Shown: positions 28,806-37,282, counted from the stretch's first letter. The stretch is 64,000 nt of DNA from Hymenobacter sp. BT188 (GCF_014333585.1 NZ_JACSCW010000002.1:62001-126000); one strand, 5' to 3'. The notes: generated from the letters alone by a model not told the origin. Translations and numbers: made by a program.

Positions 28806-30212
28806 ATGAATCAATACGACGTAACTGTCATCGGCTCTGGGCCCGGTGGCTACGTGGCGGCCATCCGCTGCGCCCAACTTGGCCTCAAAACCGCCATTAT
28901 TGAGAAATATCCTACGCTGGGCGGCACCTGCCTCAATGTGGGCTGCATCCCGAGCAAGGCTCTGCTCGACAGCACCGAGCACTACCACAATGCCCACACC
29001 ACCTTCAAGGAGCACGGCATTGAGCTGAGTGATTTGCAGGTGAATATGAATCAGATGATTGACCGCAAAAACGGCGTGGTGAAAGCCAACGTGGACGGCA
29101 TTCAGTACCTGATGAAGAAAAACAAAATCGACGTCATTCAGGGCCTCGGCTCCTTCGTTGATAAGACTCATATCAAAATCACGCCCACCGGCGAAGGCGA
29201 GGAGCAGCAGATTGAGACCAAAAACGTCATCATCGCGACGGGCTCCAAGCCGACCGTGCTGCCCTTTATTCAGCAGGACAAGCAGCGCATCATCACCAGC
29301 ACCGAGGCCCTGAACATTCGGGAGGTGCCGAAGCATATGGTGGTAATTGGCGGCGGCGTTATCGGGCTCGAAATGGCTTCCGTGTATGCTCGCCTCGGCG
29401 CCAAGGTGTCGGTGGTAGAGTTCATGGACACCATCATCCCGACCATGGACCGCGCCCTAGGCAAAGAGCTGAAGCGCGTGCTGGGCAAAATCGGCATCGA
29501 GTTCTTCTTCAGCCACAAAGTAACCGGTGCCACCCGCGAGGGCGACACCGTGACCGTGACTGCCACCAACCCCAAGGGCGAGGAAGTGAAGTTTGAGGGT
29601 GATTACTGCCTCGTAGCCGTGGGCCGCTCGGCCTACACCCAGGGCCTGAACCTGGAAGCGGCCGGCATCGAGCTGGAAGAGCGCGGCCGCATCAAGGTCG
29701 ATGAGCACCTGCAAACCAACGTGGGGGGCATTTACGCCATCGGCGACGTGGTGCGGGGGGCAATGTTGGCCCACAAGGCCGAAGAGGAAGGCGTATTTGT
29801 GGCCGAAACCATTGCCGGCCAGAAGCCCCACGTCAACTACCTGCTCATCCCCGGCGTGGTGTACACCTGGCCCGAAGTGGCGGGAGTGGGCTACACCGAA
29901 GAGCAGCTCAAAGAAACCGGCCGCGCCTACAAAACCGGCTCCTTCCCCTTCCGCGCCTCCGGCCGCGCCCGCGCCTCCATGGACCTCGATGGCTTCGTGA
30001 AAGTGCTGGCCGACAAGGAAACCGACGAAATCCTGGGCGTGCATATGATCGGCCCGCGCATCGCCGACCTCATCGCCGAAGCCGTAACCGCCATGGAGTT
30101 CCGCGCCTCCGCCGAAGACGTAGCCCGCATGAGCCACGCCCACCCGACGTACGCGGAAGCTATGAAGGAAGCGTGCTTAGCTGCTACCGAGAACCGTGCG
30201 ATTCATATGTAA
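28806..30212 (+). CDS. lpdA: Dihydrolipoyl dehydrogenase (E3)
   Basis: Flavoprotein that reoxidises dihydrolipoyl groups of 2-oxoacid dehydrogenases and glycine cleavage H protein, reducing NAD+. The 468 residues show the FAD motif GSGPGGYVAAIRCAQLG, the redox disulfide GGTCLNVGCIPSKALL (Cys43/Cys48 region), the NAD motif GGGVIGLEMASVYARLGA and the C-terminal HAHPTYAEAMKEA with the catalytic His and Glu. It is likely the E3 partner of SucA/SucB encoded 4 kb upstream. Codon use is clearly more G/C-rich here than in the adjacent island at 30.3 kb. Confidence 0.97.
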   Translation: MNQYDVTVIGSGPGGYVAAIRCAQLGLKTAIIEKYPTLGGTCLNVGCIPSKALLDSTEHYHNAHTTFKEHGIELSDLQVNMNQMIDRKNGVVKANVDGIQYLMKKNKIDVIQGLGSFVDKTHIKITPTGEGEEQQIETKNVIIATGSKPTVLPFIQQDKQRIITSTEALNIREVPKHMVVIGGGVIGLEMASVYARLGAKVSVVEFMDTIIPTMDRALGKELKRVLGKIGIEFFFSHKVTGATREGDTVTVTATNPKGEEVKFEGDYCLVAVGRSAYTQGLNLEAAGIELEERGRIKVDEHLQTNVGGIYAIGDVVRGAMLAHKAEEEGVFVAETIAGQKPHVNYLLIPGVVYTWPEVAGVGYTEEQLKETGRAYKTGSFPFRASGRARASMDLDGFVKVLADKETDEILGVHMIGPRIADLIAEAVTAMEFRASAEDVARMSHAHPTYAEAMKEACLAATENRAIHM

Positions 30213-30227
30213 TTTCTTGCGTACAAC

Positions 30228-30277
30228 TAAAAACAAGAATGCCCCCGCTATTTTTAGCGGGGGCATTCTTGTTTTAG
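30228..30277. terminator. Strong terminator after lpdA
   Basis: CTAAAA(A)CAAGAATGCCCCC...CTA arms pair with TAGCGGGGGCATTCTTGTTTTAG around a T-rich loop. A/T flanks on both sides. The word is GCCCCCG, not the usual G6 form. Confidence 0.85.
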
Positions 30278-30281
30278 AACC

Positions 30282-30506
30282 ATGAGCAGGACAACAAAAG
30301 TATATCTCTTTATAGCCCTACTGATTGCCTGTACCGGATACTATTGGTGGTCATACTTTGATGGCATTCGCTGTGAACCTTGTCTTCCACCACCGGTGCC
30401 TTGCCCTCCATGTCCGTCAGAACACGCTACACCTGTGGCATGGGTTACAGTAAGTGCAGAAGTAATACTAGCAAGTAGTTGGCTTTTTGTCAGAAGAAAA
30501 TACTAG
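30282..30506 (+). CDS. Small membrane protein with Cys/Pro-rich loop
   Basis: A 74-residue ORF with two predicted membrane helices (VYLFIALLIACTGYYWW and VTVSAEVILASSWLFV) linked by a CEPCLPPPVPCPPCPSE loop that has four Cys in CxxC-like pairs. It begins directly after the lpdA terminator and is A/T-rich like the redoxin gene downstream. No family recognised; the small size leaves some doubt that it is a gene. Confidence 0.45.
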   Translation: MSRTTKVYLFIALLIACTGYYWWSYFDGIRCEPCLPPPVPCPPCPSEHATPVAWVTVSAEVILASSWLFVRRKY

Positions 30507-30570
30507 TTACACAGCAAAAAGTGGAAGCAACAGAGGCTGTAACTACAGGAGTTTCAGCCTCTGTTGCGTT

Positions 30571-31235
30571 TTATTCACTATAGGGCGAATTTTCTATGCA
30601 GGCTTTAATTATTGGTGAATACACCTGTATAGTCCGTTTCTCTGTCGTCAAACCGCCAGACATTATCTTAACGACCCTTCCCTGGGTATTAATAAAGATG
30701 ACGTATGGAGTTGTGTTTTGAGTTAACGCCATGTGCTTGTTGCCACTTAATTTATTGTCGTCAGCTTGAGGAAAACTTAAAGGATGCGCTTGCAAGTGGC
30801 GTCTTATTGTAGCAGATTCATCGAAAGGAAATCCGAGGAAATCGACGCTCTGACTATACTTTCGATAAAGCGCATTCATGGCTGCAAACGAAGCCAAATC
30901 TGACTTTTTAGAATAGGCGGGAGCATCATCAAGCGTGGCTGACCAAAAGAACAAAACCATTGCTTTACCCTGCATAGGCGCTGTGCTGACACTATCACCA
31001 CGGTACGTTTTCACCATAAATGCAGGGCCTACGGAGCCCTTCATACACTCGCGGATTTGTTCCTCAGATTGAAGCTCTGTATTCCTGGCTTCTAAGCCAG
31101 TTGTGTCTATTCCCTCCGGAAAATGACCTAGCCTTTTTGTACAAATGGCTAAATTTTCCTCATAAGTGTTTTCTCTTTGAGTTGAACAGGAGCAAAGGGT
31201 ACAAAAAAGAGAAAGAGTGAAAGTGTAAATCTCAT
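30571..31235 (-). pseudogene. Redoxin/TlpA-like lipoprotein gene with probable frameshift in the signal peptide
   Basis: The main frame (open to an ATG at 31290) codes for a thioredoxin-fold protein: MVLFFWSATLDD marks the first strand-helix of a TlpA-like redoxin, and TPYVIFINTQGRVVKIMSG the cis-Pro strand. CxxC is absent (SATL in its place). The ATG at 31235 would begin a perfect lipoprotein signal (MRFTLSLFLFF) but is out of frame; one extra T in the T6 run at 31203-31208 would join it to CTLCSCSTQ. Starting from 31290 gives a poor leader that overlaps a gene remnant. It may be a true frameshift, a slippage site or a sequencing error. Low G/C suggests transfer. Confidence 0.6.
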
Positions 31236-31261
31236 AGTTTAACTGAATCGATAAAAGGGTA

Positions 31262-31526
31262 CTACGTCTTCTGTACCAGCTTGAACCCATCCTTCGTCAC
31301 AAGGTACTGCTGGCCCTGAATGAGGTTGGTTTAGCTTTCCAGCAGCTTGCTTAGGTCCTCAATGTCGCCCTCGATGGTGTGGAGGGAGAAGCCGTGCTTG
31401 CGGGCCAGGGCGAGGTAGCGCGGGTTGACGTAGGCGTGCACCCCGCTGAGGATGATGCGCACGTGGGCCGTAGTGTGTTGAAAGAACTTGGCATCAGGGA
31501 AAGATATGGCTATTTGCTTGACTTAA
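31262..31526 (-). pseudogene. Decayed gene fragment, family not recognised
   Basis: On the minus strand a high-quality reading frame (VKQIAISFPDAKFFQ, VRIILSGVHAYVNPRYLALA, KHGFSLHTIEGDIEDLSKLLES) is interrupted by a TAA at 31331-31333, continues in the same frame as TNLIQGQQYLVTKDGFKLVQKT and stops at 31262-31264. There is no start codon; an in-frame stop precedes it near 31530. Codon use is G/C-rich, like host genes, so it looks like the remnant of a real gene. I cannot name the family. Confidence 0.5.
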
Positions 31527-31543
31527 GCCATAGCAGACTTAAA

Positions 31544-31593
31544 CCCAAAGCGGCCACAGCAACTCAAGTTTCAGCCGCTTTTTAGTAGCTTGG
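31544..31593. repeat. Left flanking repeat of the HEPN/MNT module (terminator-like)
   Basis: AAAGCGGCC...CAGCAAC...CAAG...TTCAGC...GCTTTTTA. It forms a hairpin AAAGCGGC/GCCGCTTT. A near-copy with about six mismatches lies at 32343-32394, on the other side of the HEPN/MNT genes. Confidence 0.6.
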
Positions 31594-31597
31594 AACC

Positions 31598-31990
31598 ATG
31601 ACCAAACACGACCACATTCTGTACTGGAAGGAAACGGCCGAAGAGGATTGGTTGGCGGCGCAGGACTTGTTGCAAACCAAACGGTATCTGCAATGCTTGT
31701 TTTGGGCGCATTTGGTTATCGAAAAGCTGAGCAAAGCGCACTGGGTACAAGACAATGCCAGCGACCATCCGCCGCGCATTCACAACATTTTGAAGTTGTG
31801 GCAGCAAACCACGTTGCAGCCTACGCCCGCTTAAGAAGTGGTGGCGCTTGATTTGAACACGTTTCAGATGGAAGGACGTTACCAGGATTACCAGCGCATC
31901 GCCTATCAACGGGCAACGGAAAGCTATACCCGTGCGTTGTTACAGGATATTGCCAACTTACGCTCATGGTTACTCAGCACGCTGCCTTAG
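31598..31990 (+). pseudogene. HEPN-domain toxin gene with in-frame stop codon
   Basis: Codons 1-78 (YWKETAEEDWLAAQDLLQTKRYLQCLFWAHLVIEKLSKAHWV in part) are the N-terminal helices of a HEPN domain. A TAA at 31832-31834 stops translation, yet the same frame continues as EVVALDLNTFQMEGRYQDYQ and TESYTRALLQDIANLRSWLLSTLP to a TAG at 31988-31990, exactly the C-terminal half of HEPN proteins. CAA to TAA (Gln to stop) is the simplest explanation. HEPN proteins paired with MNT nucleotidyltransferases are RNA-cleaving toxins of toxin-antitoxin pairs. Here the toxin is probably inactive; an internal ATG at 31868 is the only restart candidate. Confidence 0.75.
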
Positions 31991-32319
31991 CCGAAGTTCG
32001 CCAGTTTCTAGCCGAGCTATTGGAACTGGGTATTCCCCTGCGCCAGGCCATTGTGTTCGGTTCTTTCGCCCGCAACGAGCAGCACGAATGGTCGGATATT
32101 GACCTGGCTCTAGTAGCAGATAGCTTCAATGGTTTTGGCCCCGACGACATTAGGCCTTTCGTGCGCTCCCTGGTAAAGCACGTGGACATCGAGCCGCACA
32201 CCTTCTCGCCCGAGCAGTTCACCGACTGGAACCCGTTCGTGAAGGAAATCAAGCGCACCGGCATTGTCGTGGGAGAGTGGGAACCCACTACCATTGGGAA
32301 CCGGGCGATGCAACTGTAG
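31966..32319 (+). CDS. MNT-type nucleotidyltransferase (antitoxin of HEPN/MNT pair)
   Basis: The 117-residue protein carries the minimal nucleotidyltransferase motif GSFARNEQHEWSDIDLAL (GSxAR...SDIDL, residues ~31-48) and a third Asp in KHVDIEPHT. MNT proteins adenylylate (AMPylate) the cognate HEPN toxin and so neutralise it. The start overlaps the end of the HEPN frame by 25 bp, the usual operon arrangement. The reading frame is intact although the toxin frame is broken, as expected when an antitoxin outlives its toxin. A terminator-like repeat follows. Confidence 0.85.
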   Translation: MVTQHAALAEVRQFLAELLELGIPLRQAIVFGSFARNEQHEWSDIDLALVADSFNGFGPDDIRPFVRSLVKHVDIEPHTFSPEQFTDWNPFVKEIKRTGIVVGEWEPTTIGNRAMQL

Positions 32320-32342
32320 TGTGCGAACTAGCAGCCGGAAAC

Positions 32343-32394
32343 GCAAAGCGGCCTCAGCAACCCAAGCTTCAGCTGCTTTTTATTCCTAGGTTTG
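32343..32394. repeat. Right flanking repeat of the HEPN/MNT module (terminator-like)
   Basis: CGCAAAGCGGCCTCAGCAAC...CAAGCTTCAGCTGCTTTTTA, near-identical in direct orientation to 31544-31593. It forms a hairpin with one G-U pair and a T-run, so it can terminate the MNT gene. Confidence 0.6.
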
Positions 32395-32422
32395 GCAGAG
32401 CTTCTTCCCAACCAGCTTCGCC

Positions 32423-33676
32423 GTGCTACTACAATTTGCCCCCCGCCTGATTGGTCTGGCGCTCCTGCTGCTGGTTTCTGGCCCGCTCCGCGCCCAGGCT
32501 ACCTTTACCCCAGCGCAATACCAGCAGGATTTCGACTACTTCTGGACGACGGTAAAGCGCAACTACTGCTACTTCGACAAGAAGCAAACCGATTGGGACA
32601 AAGTCCGGCAGGTGGCTGAGCCGCAGCTAAAAAGTGTCACGACCCGCGCCCAGTTTGTGCGCCTGCTGGAAAACGCCCTGAACGAGCTATACGACAGCCA
32701 CGCCTCGCTCTCCACCAACCTGCCCGACTCGCGCCGCCTGATACCGTCGGCTACGGACGTGTGGGGGGCATTTGCGGATGGAAAAGCCGTGCTGGTTGAT
32801 ATACGCCGCGGGTTTGGGGCCGAGCAGGTGGGCCTGCGCCCCGGCATGGAAGTAGCAGCCATAAACGACCTGCCCATAGAGCAGGCCATTCGCCCCTTTA
32901 TTGGTCAAAGCTTAAAAACCGTGGACGACGCAGCCCGCCAGGTAGCCTTCAACCTGGCGCTGGCCGGCGACCATCGCACCCCGCGCAAGCTAACGGTGCT
33001 AGTGGGGGGCAAAAAGCAGGATTTCTACCCTGATAAAAACGGCCTCGCCCTGGAAAACATACGGTACGCCGGCCTGCTGGAGAGCAAGCGCCTGGGCACC
33101 GTAGGCTATATCAAAATCAATAACAGCCTCGGCAACAACACCCTGATAACGGCCTTCGACAGCGCCCTGACTGCCCTAAGCGATACCCAGGGTCTCATTC
33201 TGGATTTGCGCGAAACGCCCAGCGGCGGCAATACCACCGTGGCCCGCGCCCTGATGGGCCGCTTCATCACGAAAGAGCAGCCCTACCAGCGCCACGAGCT
33301 AACGGCCGAAGAACTGGCATTTGGCGTGAAGCGCACCTGGATAGAGCTTGTCTCGCCCCGACCAAATCCGTACACCCAGCCGCTTGTGGTGCTGGTAGGG
33401 CGCTGGACGGGCAGTATGCCGGAAGGCATAACCATCGGGCTGGATGGCATGAAGCGCGCCACGGTAATGGGTACCGAAATGGCCCGCCTGAACGGTGCTA
33501 TCTACTCCTTCCGGATGCCGAATTCGGGTATTGGATTTAATATTCCGGCCGAGCGACTGTATCGAATCGATGGTTTGCCTCGGGAAAACTACGTGCCTCC
33601 CATACTTATTCAACCAGCGGCCGGCAGTGCTGACCAGAGTGTAGAAGCCGCTGTACTTCGCTTGCGCGACCAGTGA
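32423..33676 (+). CDS. S41 family peptidase (C-terminal processing peptidase-like), exported
   Basis: The 417-residue protein starts at a GTG followed by a signal peptide (core LIGLALLLLVSGPLRAQ). The order is a helical N-terminal domain, a PDZ-like domain (GAEQVGLRPGMEVAAINDLPI) and an S41 catalytic domain: YIKINNS, GLILDLRETPSGGN and GRWTGSMPEG, where the Ser in GSMPEG matches the S41 nucleophile motif (TxSAxE in the family). Substrate unknown; periplasmic protein turnover is likely. It starts directly downstream of the HEPN/MNT island and has host-like codon use. Confidence 0.85.
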   Translation: MLLQFAPRLIGLALLLLVSGPLRAQATFTPAQYQQDFDYFWTTVKRNYCYFDKKQTDWDKVRQVAEPQLKSVTTRAQFVRLLENALNELYDSHASLSTNLPDSRRLIPSATDVWGAFADGKAVLVDIRRGFGAEQVGLRPGMEVAAINDLPIEQAIRPFIGQSLKTVDDAARQVAFNLALAGDHRTPRKLTVLVGGKKQDFYPDKNGLALENIRYAGLLESKRLGTVGYIKINNSLGNNTLITAFDSALTALSDTQGLILDLRETPSGGNTTVARALMGRFITKEQPYQRHELTAEELAFGVKRTWIELVSPRPNPYTQPLVVLVGRWTGSMPEGITIGLDGMKRATVMGTEMARLNGAIYSFRMPNSGIGFNIPAERLYRIDGLPRENYVPPILIQPAAGSADQSVEAAVLRLRDQ

Positions 33677-33782
33677 GTAGGTCGTAAGGCTAGAGTCCAT
33701 TTCTGCTTACTATCGCCTATAGGTTAGGGGGCTTTTTCAAGCACTAAGTACCCTTTACTATCACAAAAAGTCCCCAGATCAT

Positions 33783-34322
33783 ATGACCTACATTGCCTTT
33801 CTGCGCGGAATCAACGTGAGCGGCCACCGCGTGACTATGGAGGTGCTGCGCCGTCTCTTCACGGAACTGGGTTTCACCAACGTGCGCACCTACATCCAAA
33901 GCGGCAACGTGTTCTTCGATACCCCGGAGGACGACCGCGCCCAGCTTACCGCCCGCATTGAGCAGCATTTACAGCAGACCCTAGGCTACGCCGTACCAAC
34001 GTTTCTGCGCAGCCCCGAGGAACTGGAGCACCTGCTGGCGCTCAATCCCTTTAGCCACCTGACCGTGACGGACGACATGCGTCTGTGCCTGATGTTTCTC
34101 ACTGAGCCAGCGCCAACCGGGCTAATCCTACCGCTTCGCTCGCCCAAAGCGGATATGGAAATTGTGCACCTCACTAATCGGGAGGCCTTCGTTATCTGGT
34201 ATATCATCGACGGCCGCGCACCGGCTTCTACGAGCTTTGTAGATAAGATGCTAGGCCGCCGAACCACTACGCGCTTCTTTCCAACGGCAGCTAAAATTCT
34301 GGAGGCTGCTAGGAAAGGATGA
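33783..34322 (+). CDS. DUF1697 family protein
   Basis: The 179-residue protein matches DUF1697: the opening YIAFLRGINVSGH, then YIQSGNVFFDT and FLTEP...DRADMEIV-like strands, and the C-terminal FVDKMLGRRTTTRFFPTAAKILE. Family members are cytoplasmic, widespread and of unknown function. It is a single gene between the S41 peptidase and the DACNV protein, all on the plus strand. Confidence 0.9.
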   Translation: MTYIAFLRGINVSGHRVTMEVLRRLFTELGFTNVRTYIQSGNVFFDTPEDDRAQLTARIEQHLQQTLGYAVPTFLRSPEELEHLLALNPFSHLTVTDDMRLCLMFLTEPAPTGLILPLRSPKADMEIVHLTNREAFVIWYIIDGRAPASTSFVDKMLGRRTTTRFFPTAAKILEAARKG

Positions 34323-34468
34323 GGTAAAAGGCGCCACGCTATTTTACCAGCGTAATACTTTGCTGCTTTCTATTGGGAAGCCAAAGCACTTGCCAAAAAA
34401 GCCCCCAGCGTTGATTGGCCGCCGCACGTATAGTAGCTTCCTGTTTCCAAAGCTCCCTCCTGCCCTGT

Positions 34469-35599
34469 ATGCTTTCTGAACCCACCTACCTGGCGGCCCG
34501 CGTGGTGGCCCCAATGATTGAAGCGCATTTTGCCCGGCATCGGGCGGCCGCCAGCGCCCAGCAGGCCGTTCATCTGGGGCCGCCGCCGTTGGCGCATCTG
34601 GTGGAAGTGATGATCGACGTAGCGTTTTGGGCCAGTCTGAGGCGGGAGGAAGGGCACCCGCCCAAGATTTCGCTGGCCCTATTGGAGCCCGGGCAGGCAA
34701 CTCAGGCCGTGGAGTTTACCAAGCGGCGGCTTATTCCTTATAACCTACTCAAGCTGGCGCCCGCCGTGGAGCAGCCCGGCATCCATTTGGGCGTGTGGCA
34801 CGACGCGGAGGGCCTTTATGTGTGGGGCACTGCTACGGGCACGCCGCCGCTGAGTTTGGTGTTGGAAGTAGTGGAGCCTGGCCTGCTGGTAGCCAAACAC
34901 CGCCGCGCTGATGGCTTCGGCAAGTTTGTGAACGTGGCCATCCTGCGCGGCGAGCAGCTCCAGTTGGTCGATAGCGAAAACACGGCCGTCGACGACTGTC
35001 CGGCGCTGCAGAAGTTTCTGCCGGACCCGGGGCTGCCCGATGCTGCCGGCGAGCTGGATAACGTGCTGGTAGAGCTGGCCGCCGTGATGCGCGCCCACGG
35101 CCGGGGCGGACTGGTGCTGGTGGTGCCCACTGAGTCGAGCAAGTGGCAGGAGTCGATTGTGCACCCCATGACCTACCCCGTGCTGCCCGTGTACACGGGT
35201 ATTGCCGAAATTCGGCAGCAGGAGCAAGCCAAGTGGGAGTGGCGCGAAGAGATTCAGCGGGCTATTAGCATCGTGGGGGGCTTTACAGCCGTGGATGGGG
35301 CCACCATCATTACCCGCGACTATCATCTGCTGGCCTTTGGGGCGAAGGTAGCCCGCGCCAAATCCAGCATGCCCGTCGATAAAATGGTGCTGACCGAGCC
35401 TGTAGTAGAAAGCGAGGCCAAATACATGCACCCGGCCCAGAACGGCGGCACCCGTCACCTCGCCGCCGCGCAATTTGTGTACGATCAGCGCGATGCCGTG
35501 GCGCTCGTAGCGTCGCAGGATGGCTTCTTCACTGTGTTTGCCTGGTCAACTTCCCTGGAGATGGTGCACGCCCACCGCATCGATGTGCTGCTGCTGTAG
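34469..35599 (+). CDS. DACNV-domain putative sensor protein
   Basis: The 376-residue protein resembles the DACNV (DisA/CdaA-associated) sensor proteins of Bacteroidota. Markers are an N-terminal helical region (TYLAARVVAPMIEAHFARHR), the segment GLYVWGTATGTPPLSLVLEVVEPGLLVAKHRR and a diadenylate-cyclase-like C-terminal part (VDGATIITRDYHLLAFGAKV, GGTRHLAAAQFVYDQRDAVALVASQDGFFTVFAW) related to the DAC nucleotide-binding fold. The conserved catalytic DGA and RHR motifs of true cyclases appear only in part (VDGATII; TRHLAA), so cyclic-di-AMP synthesis is not certain. ATG at 34469 chosen as the start of conservation. Confidence 0.72.
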   Translation: MLSEPTYLAARVVAPMIEAHFARHRAAASAQQAVHLGPPPLAHLVEVMIDVAFWASLRREEGHPPKISLALLEPGQATQAVEFTKRRLIPYNLLKLAPAVEQPGIHLGVWHDAEGLYVWGTATGTPPLSLVLEVVEPGLLVAKHRRADGFGKFVNVAILRGEQLQLVDSENTAVDDCPALQKFLPDPGLPDAAGELDNVLVELAAVMRAHGRGGLVLVVPTESSKWQESIVHPMTYPVLPVYTGIAEIRQQEQAKWEWREEIQRAISIVGGFTAVDGATIITRDYHLLAFGAKVARAKSSMPVDKMVLTEPVVESEAKYMHPAQNGGTRHLAAAQFVYDQRDAVALVASQDGFFTVFAWSTSLEMVHAHRIDVLLL

Positions 35600-35640
35600 G
35601 GGGGTGATTCCAAAGAGCATTATTGCGATTTTATATTGGT

Positions 35641-35723
35641 GTCATGCCGAGCGGAGCATCTCGCGTGCTGATGAGAGGTTAGTAATCTCACTACCGCGAG
35701 CGAGATGCTCCGCTCGGCATGAC
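35641..35723. repeat. Dispersed intergenic palindrome, copy R2
   Basis: Arms GTCATGCCGAGCGGAGCATCTCGC and its complement GCGAGATGCTCCGCTCGGCATGAC, perfectly paired, with a ~35-nt A/T-rich centre. Core bases differ from R1, but the compensating changes on both arms keep pairing. Confidence 0.88.
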
Positions 35724-35872
35724 CATACCACTGCCTTTGCCAATCTCCCAATAAGCTTTTAACCTACTTATAGGCAACCTATGTTCGTTTTTGCGTATGG
35801 CTATGTAGCTGTTGTGCTTATAGTTACAGCTAGTGGTTAAATCGGCTTTTATACACCCAAAACAATACCTAC

Positions 35873-37153
35873 ATGACCAGACGCCCACTCATAGTTACTT
35901 CTATTCTATTGGCTGGCTTCGCTACCGCCTGCAACCAATCTGGCCAGGAGCAGCGCGCGCAGGCGCAGGATAACGAATCTGCGGTGTCAATCTCAGACCA
36001 AATCAACCGCCTGCCGCTCGAAACCCGCGAGGCCAACGTACCCGACCAGCGCCCTACTTTCGCCGGACAAACTCGGGCTAAGGCTATCAAATCGACTGTG
36101 GCCTTCGAGGTGACGGTGTTGGCCAAAGGACTCAAAAACCCCTGGGCCGTAGAACCGCTGCCCAACGGCGATCTGCTCATAACCGAGAAACCCGGCATGT
36201 TGCGCATTGTGTCGGCCACGGGGAAGGTGGGGGAGCCTATTAAAGGGTTGCCCGAGATATACGTAAGTGGGCAGGGCGGTCTGCTCGACGTAGCGCTAAG
36301 CCCAACATTCAGCACTGACCAAACGATTTACTGGTCATTTTCCGAACCTCGGGGAGCTAAAGGCAACGCCACCAGCGTAGCTAAAGGCGTGCTTTCTGCC
36401 GACCGTCGGAGCCTAAGCCAGGTGCGGGTAATATTCCGGGCGCTGCCGGCTTACGACGGTGATATGCACTACGGCTCCCGCCTGGCGTTTGGGCCGGATG
36501 GTATGCTGTACGTGAGCCTCGGGGAGCGCTCAGACAAGGAAATTCGGCCGCAGGCTCAGCAGATGAATAGCCACATGGGCAAAATCCTGCGCATCACCCC
36601 CGACGGCAAACCGGCCCCGGACAATCCATTTGCCAAGCAGGCCGGTGCTTTGCCCGAAATCTGGACGGTGGGACAGCGCAATGTGCAGGCTACTGCATTT
36701 GATGCGCAGGGGCAGCTTTGGTCCGTGGATATGGGGCCGCAGGGCGGCGACGAACTGAACCGGATTGAAGGCGGCAAAAACTACGGCTGGCCCCTGGTGA
36801 CGTTTGGCGAAGAGTACTCGGGCGAGCCCGTACCTAACTCCGTCACCACCAAGCAAGGCTTCGTGGACCCCGTTTATTACTGGGATCCGGTGATTGCACC
36901 GTCAGGAGCCCAATTCTATACCGGCGACGCTTTTCCGGCGTGGCGCGGTAATCTGTTTGTGGGGGCGCTCAAAGACCGGGAATTGGTGCGCCTGCAAATT
37001 GAGAATGGCCGCGTGACGGGCGAGGAGCGCTTGCTATCTGACCGCAAGCAACGCGTGCGTGACGTAAAGCAAGGATCGGACGGCGTGCTGTACGTAGTAA
37101 CAGATGAAGCCGACGGCGAATTGTGGAAAATTGCCCCCCAAGCCGGGTCATAA
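35873..37153 (+). CDS. PQQ-dependent sugar dehydrogenase-like lipoprotein
   Basis: The 426-residue protein has a lipoprotein signal (FATAC) and a six-bladed beta-propeller of the soluble glucose/aldose dehydrogenase (YliI-like) family. Recognisable segments are KNPWAVEPLPNGDLLITEKPGMLR, GGLLDVALSP, GSRLAFGPDGMLYVSLGERSD, LPEIWTVGQRNVQATAFD and DMGPQGGDELNRIEGGKNYGWP. These enzymes oxidise sugars using PQQ and calcium. Whether this cell makes or imports PQQ cannot be judged from the window. Lipid anchoring would place it at an envelope membrane. Confidence 0.9.
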   Translation: MTRRPLIVTSILLAGFATACNQSGQEQRAQAQDNESAVSISDQINRLPLETREANVPDQRPTFAGQTRAKAIKSTVAFEVTVLAKGLKNPWAVEPLPNGDLLITEKPGMLRIVSATGKVGEPIKGLPEIYVSGQGGLLDVALSPTFSTDQTIYWSFSEPRGAKGNATSVAKGVLSADRRSLSQVRVIFRALPAYDGDMHYGSRLAFGPDGMLYVSLGERSDKEIRPQAQQMNSHMGKILRITPDGKPAPDNPFAKQAGALPEIWTVGQRNVQATAFDAQGQLWSVDMGPQGGDELNRIEGGKNYGWPLVTFGEEYSGEPVPNSVTTKQGFVDPVYYWDPVIAPSGAQFYTGDAFPAWRGNLFVGALKDRELVRLQIENGRVTGEERLLSDRKQRVRDVKQGSDGVLYVVTDEADGELWKIAPQAGS

Positions 37154-37246
37154 AAAGCGGAACAAGATCTGGGGGGCAAATTGCTTCTCAAAACCACATT
37201 TTACGGCAAATATTCACTCTCTGCTTCTCAAGTTTATAACACCAGA

Positions 37247-37282
37247 AGAGGCTGACGCTCCCCGAGCGCCAGCCTCTTTTTC
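37247..37282. terminator. Terminator between convergent genes
   Basis: AGAGGCTG(A)CGCT pairs with AGCG(C)CAGCCTCT, followed by TTTTT. It serves the sugar dehydrogenase gene on the plus strand. Confidence 0.75.

Noticed and set aside
29457..30143. 228-residue minus-strand ORF, His/Gly-rich
   Set aside because: It is the reverse complement of lpdA; its composition mirrors the lpdA codons.
34398..34412. AAAAAAGCCCCCAGCG as another copy of the G6 word
   Set aside because: It has only five C, so it was not counted, although it may be a decayed copy.
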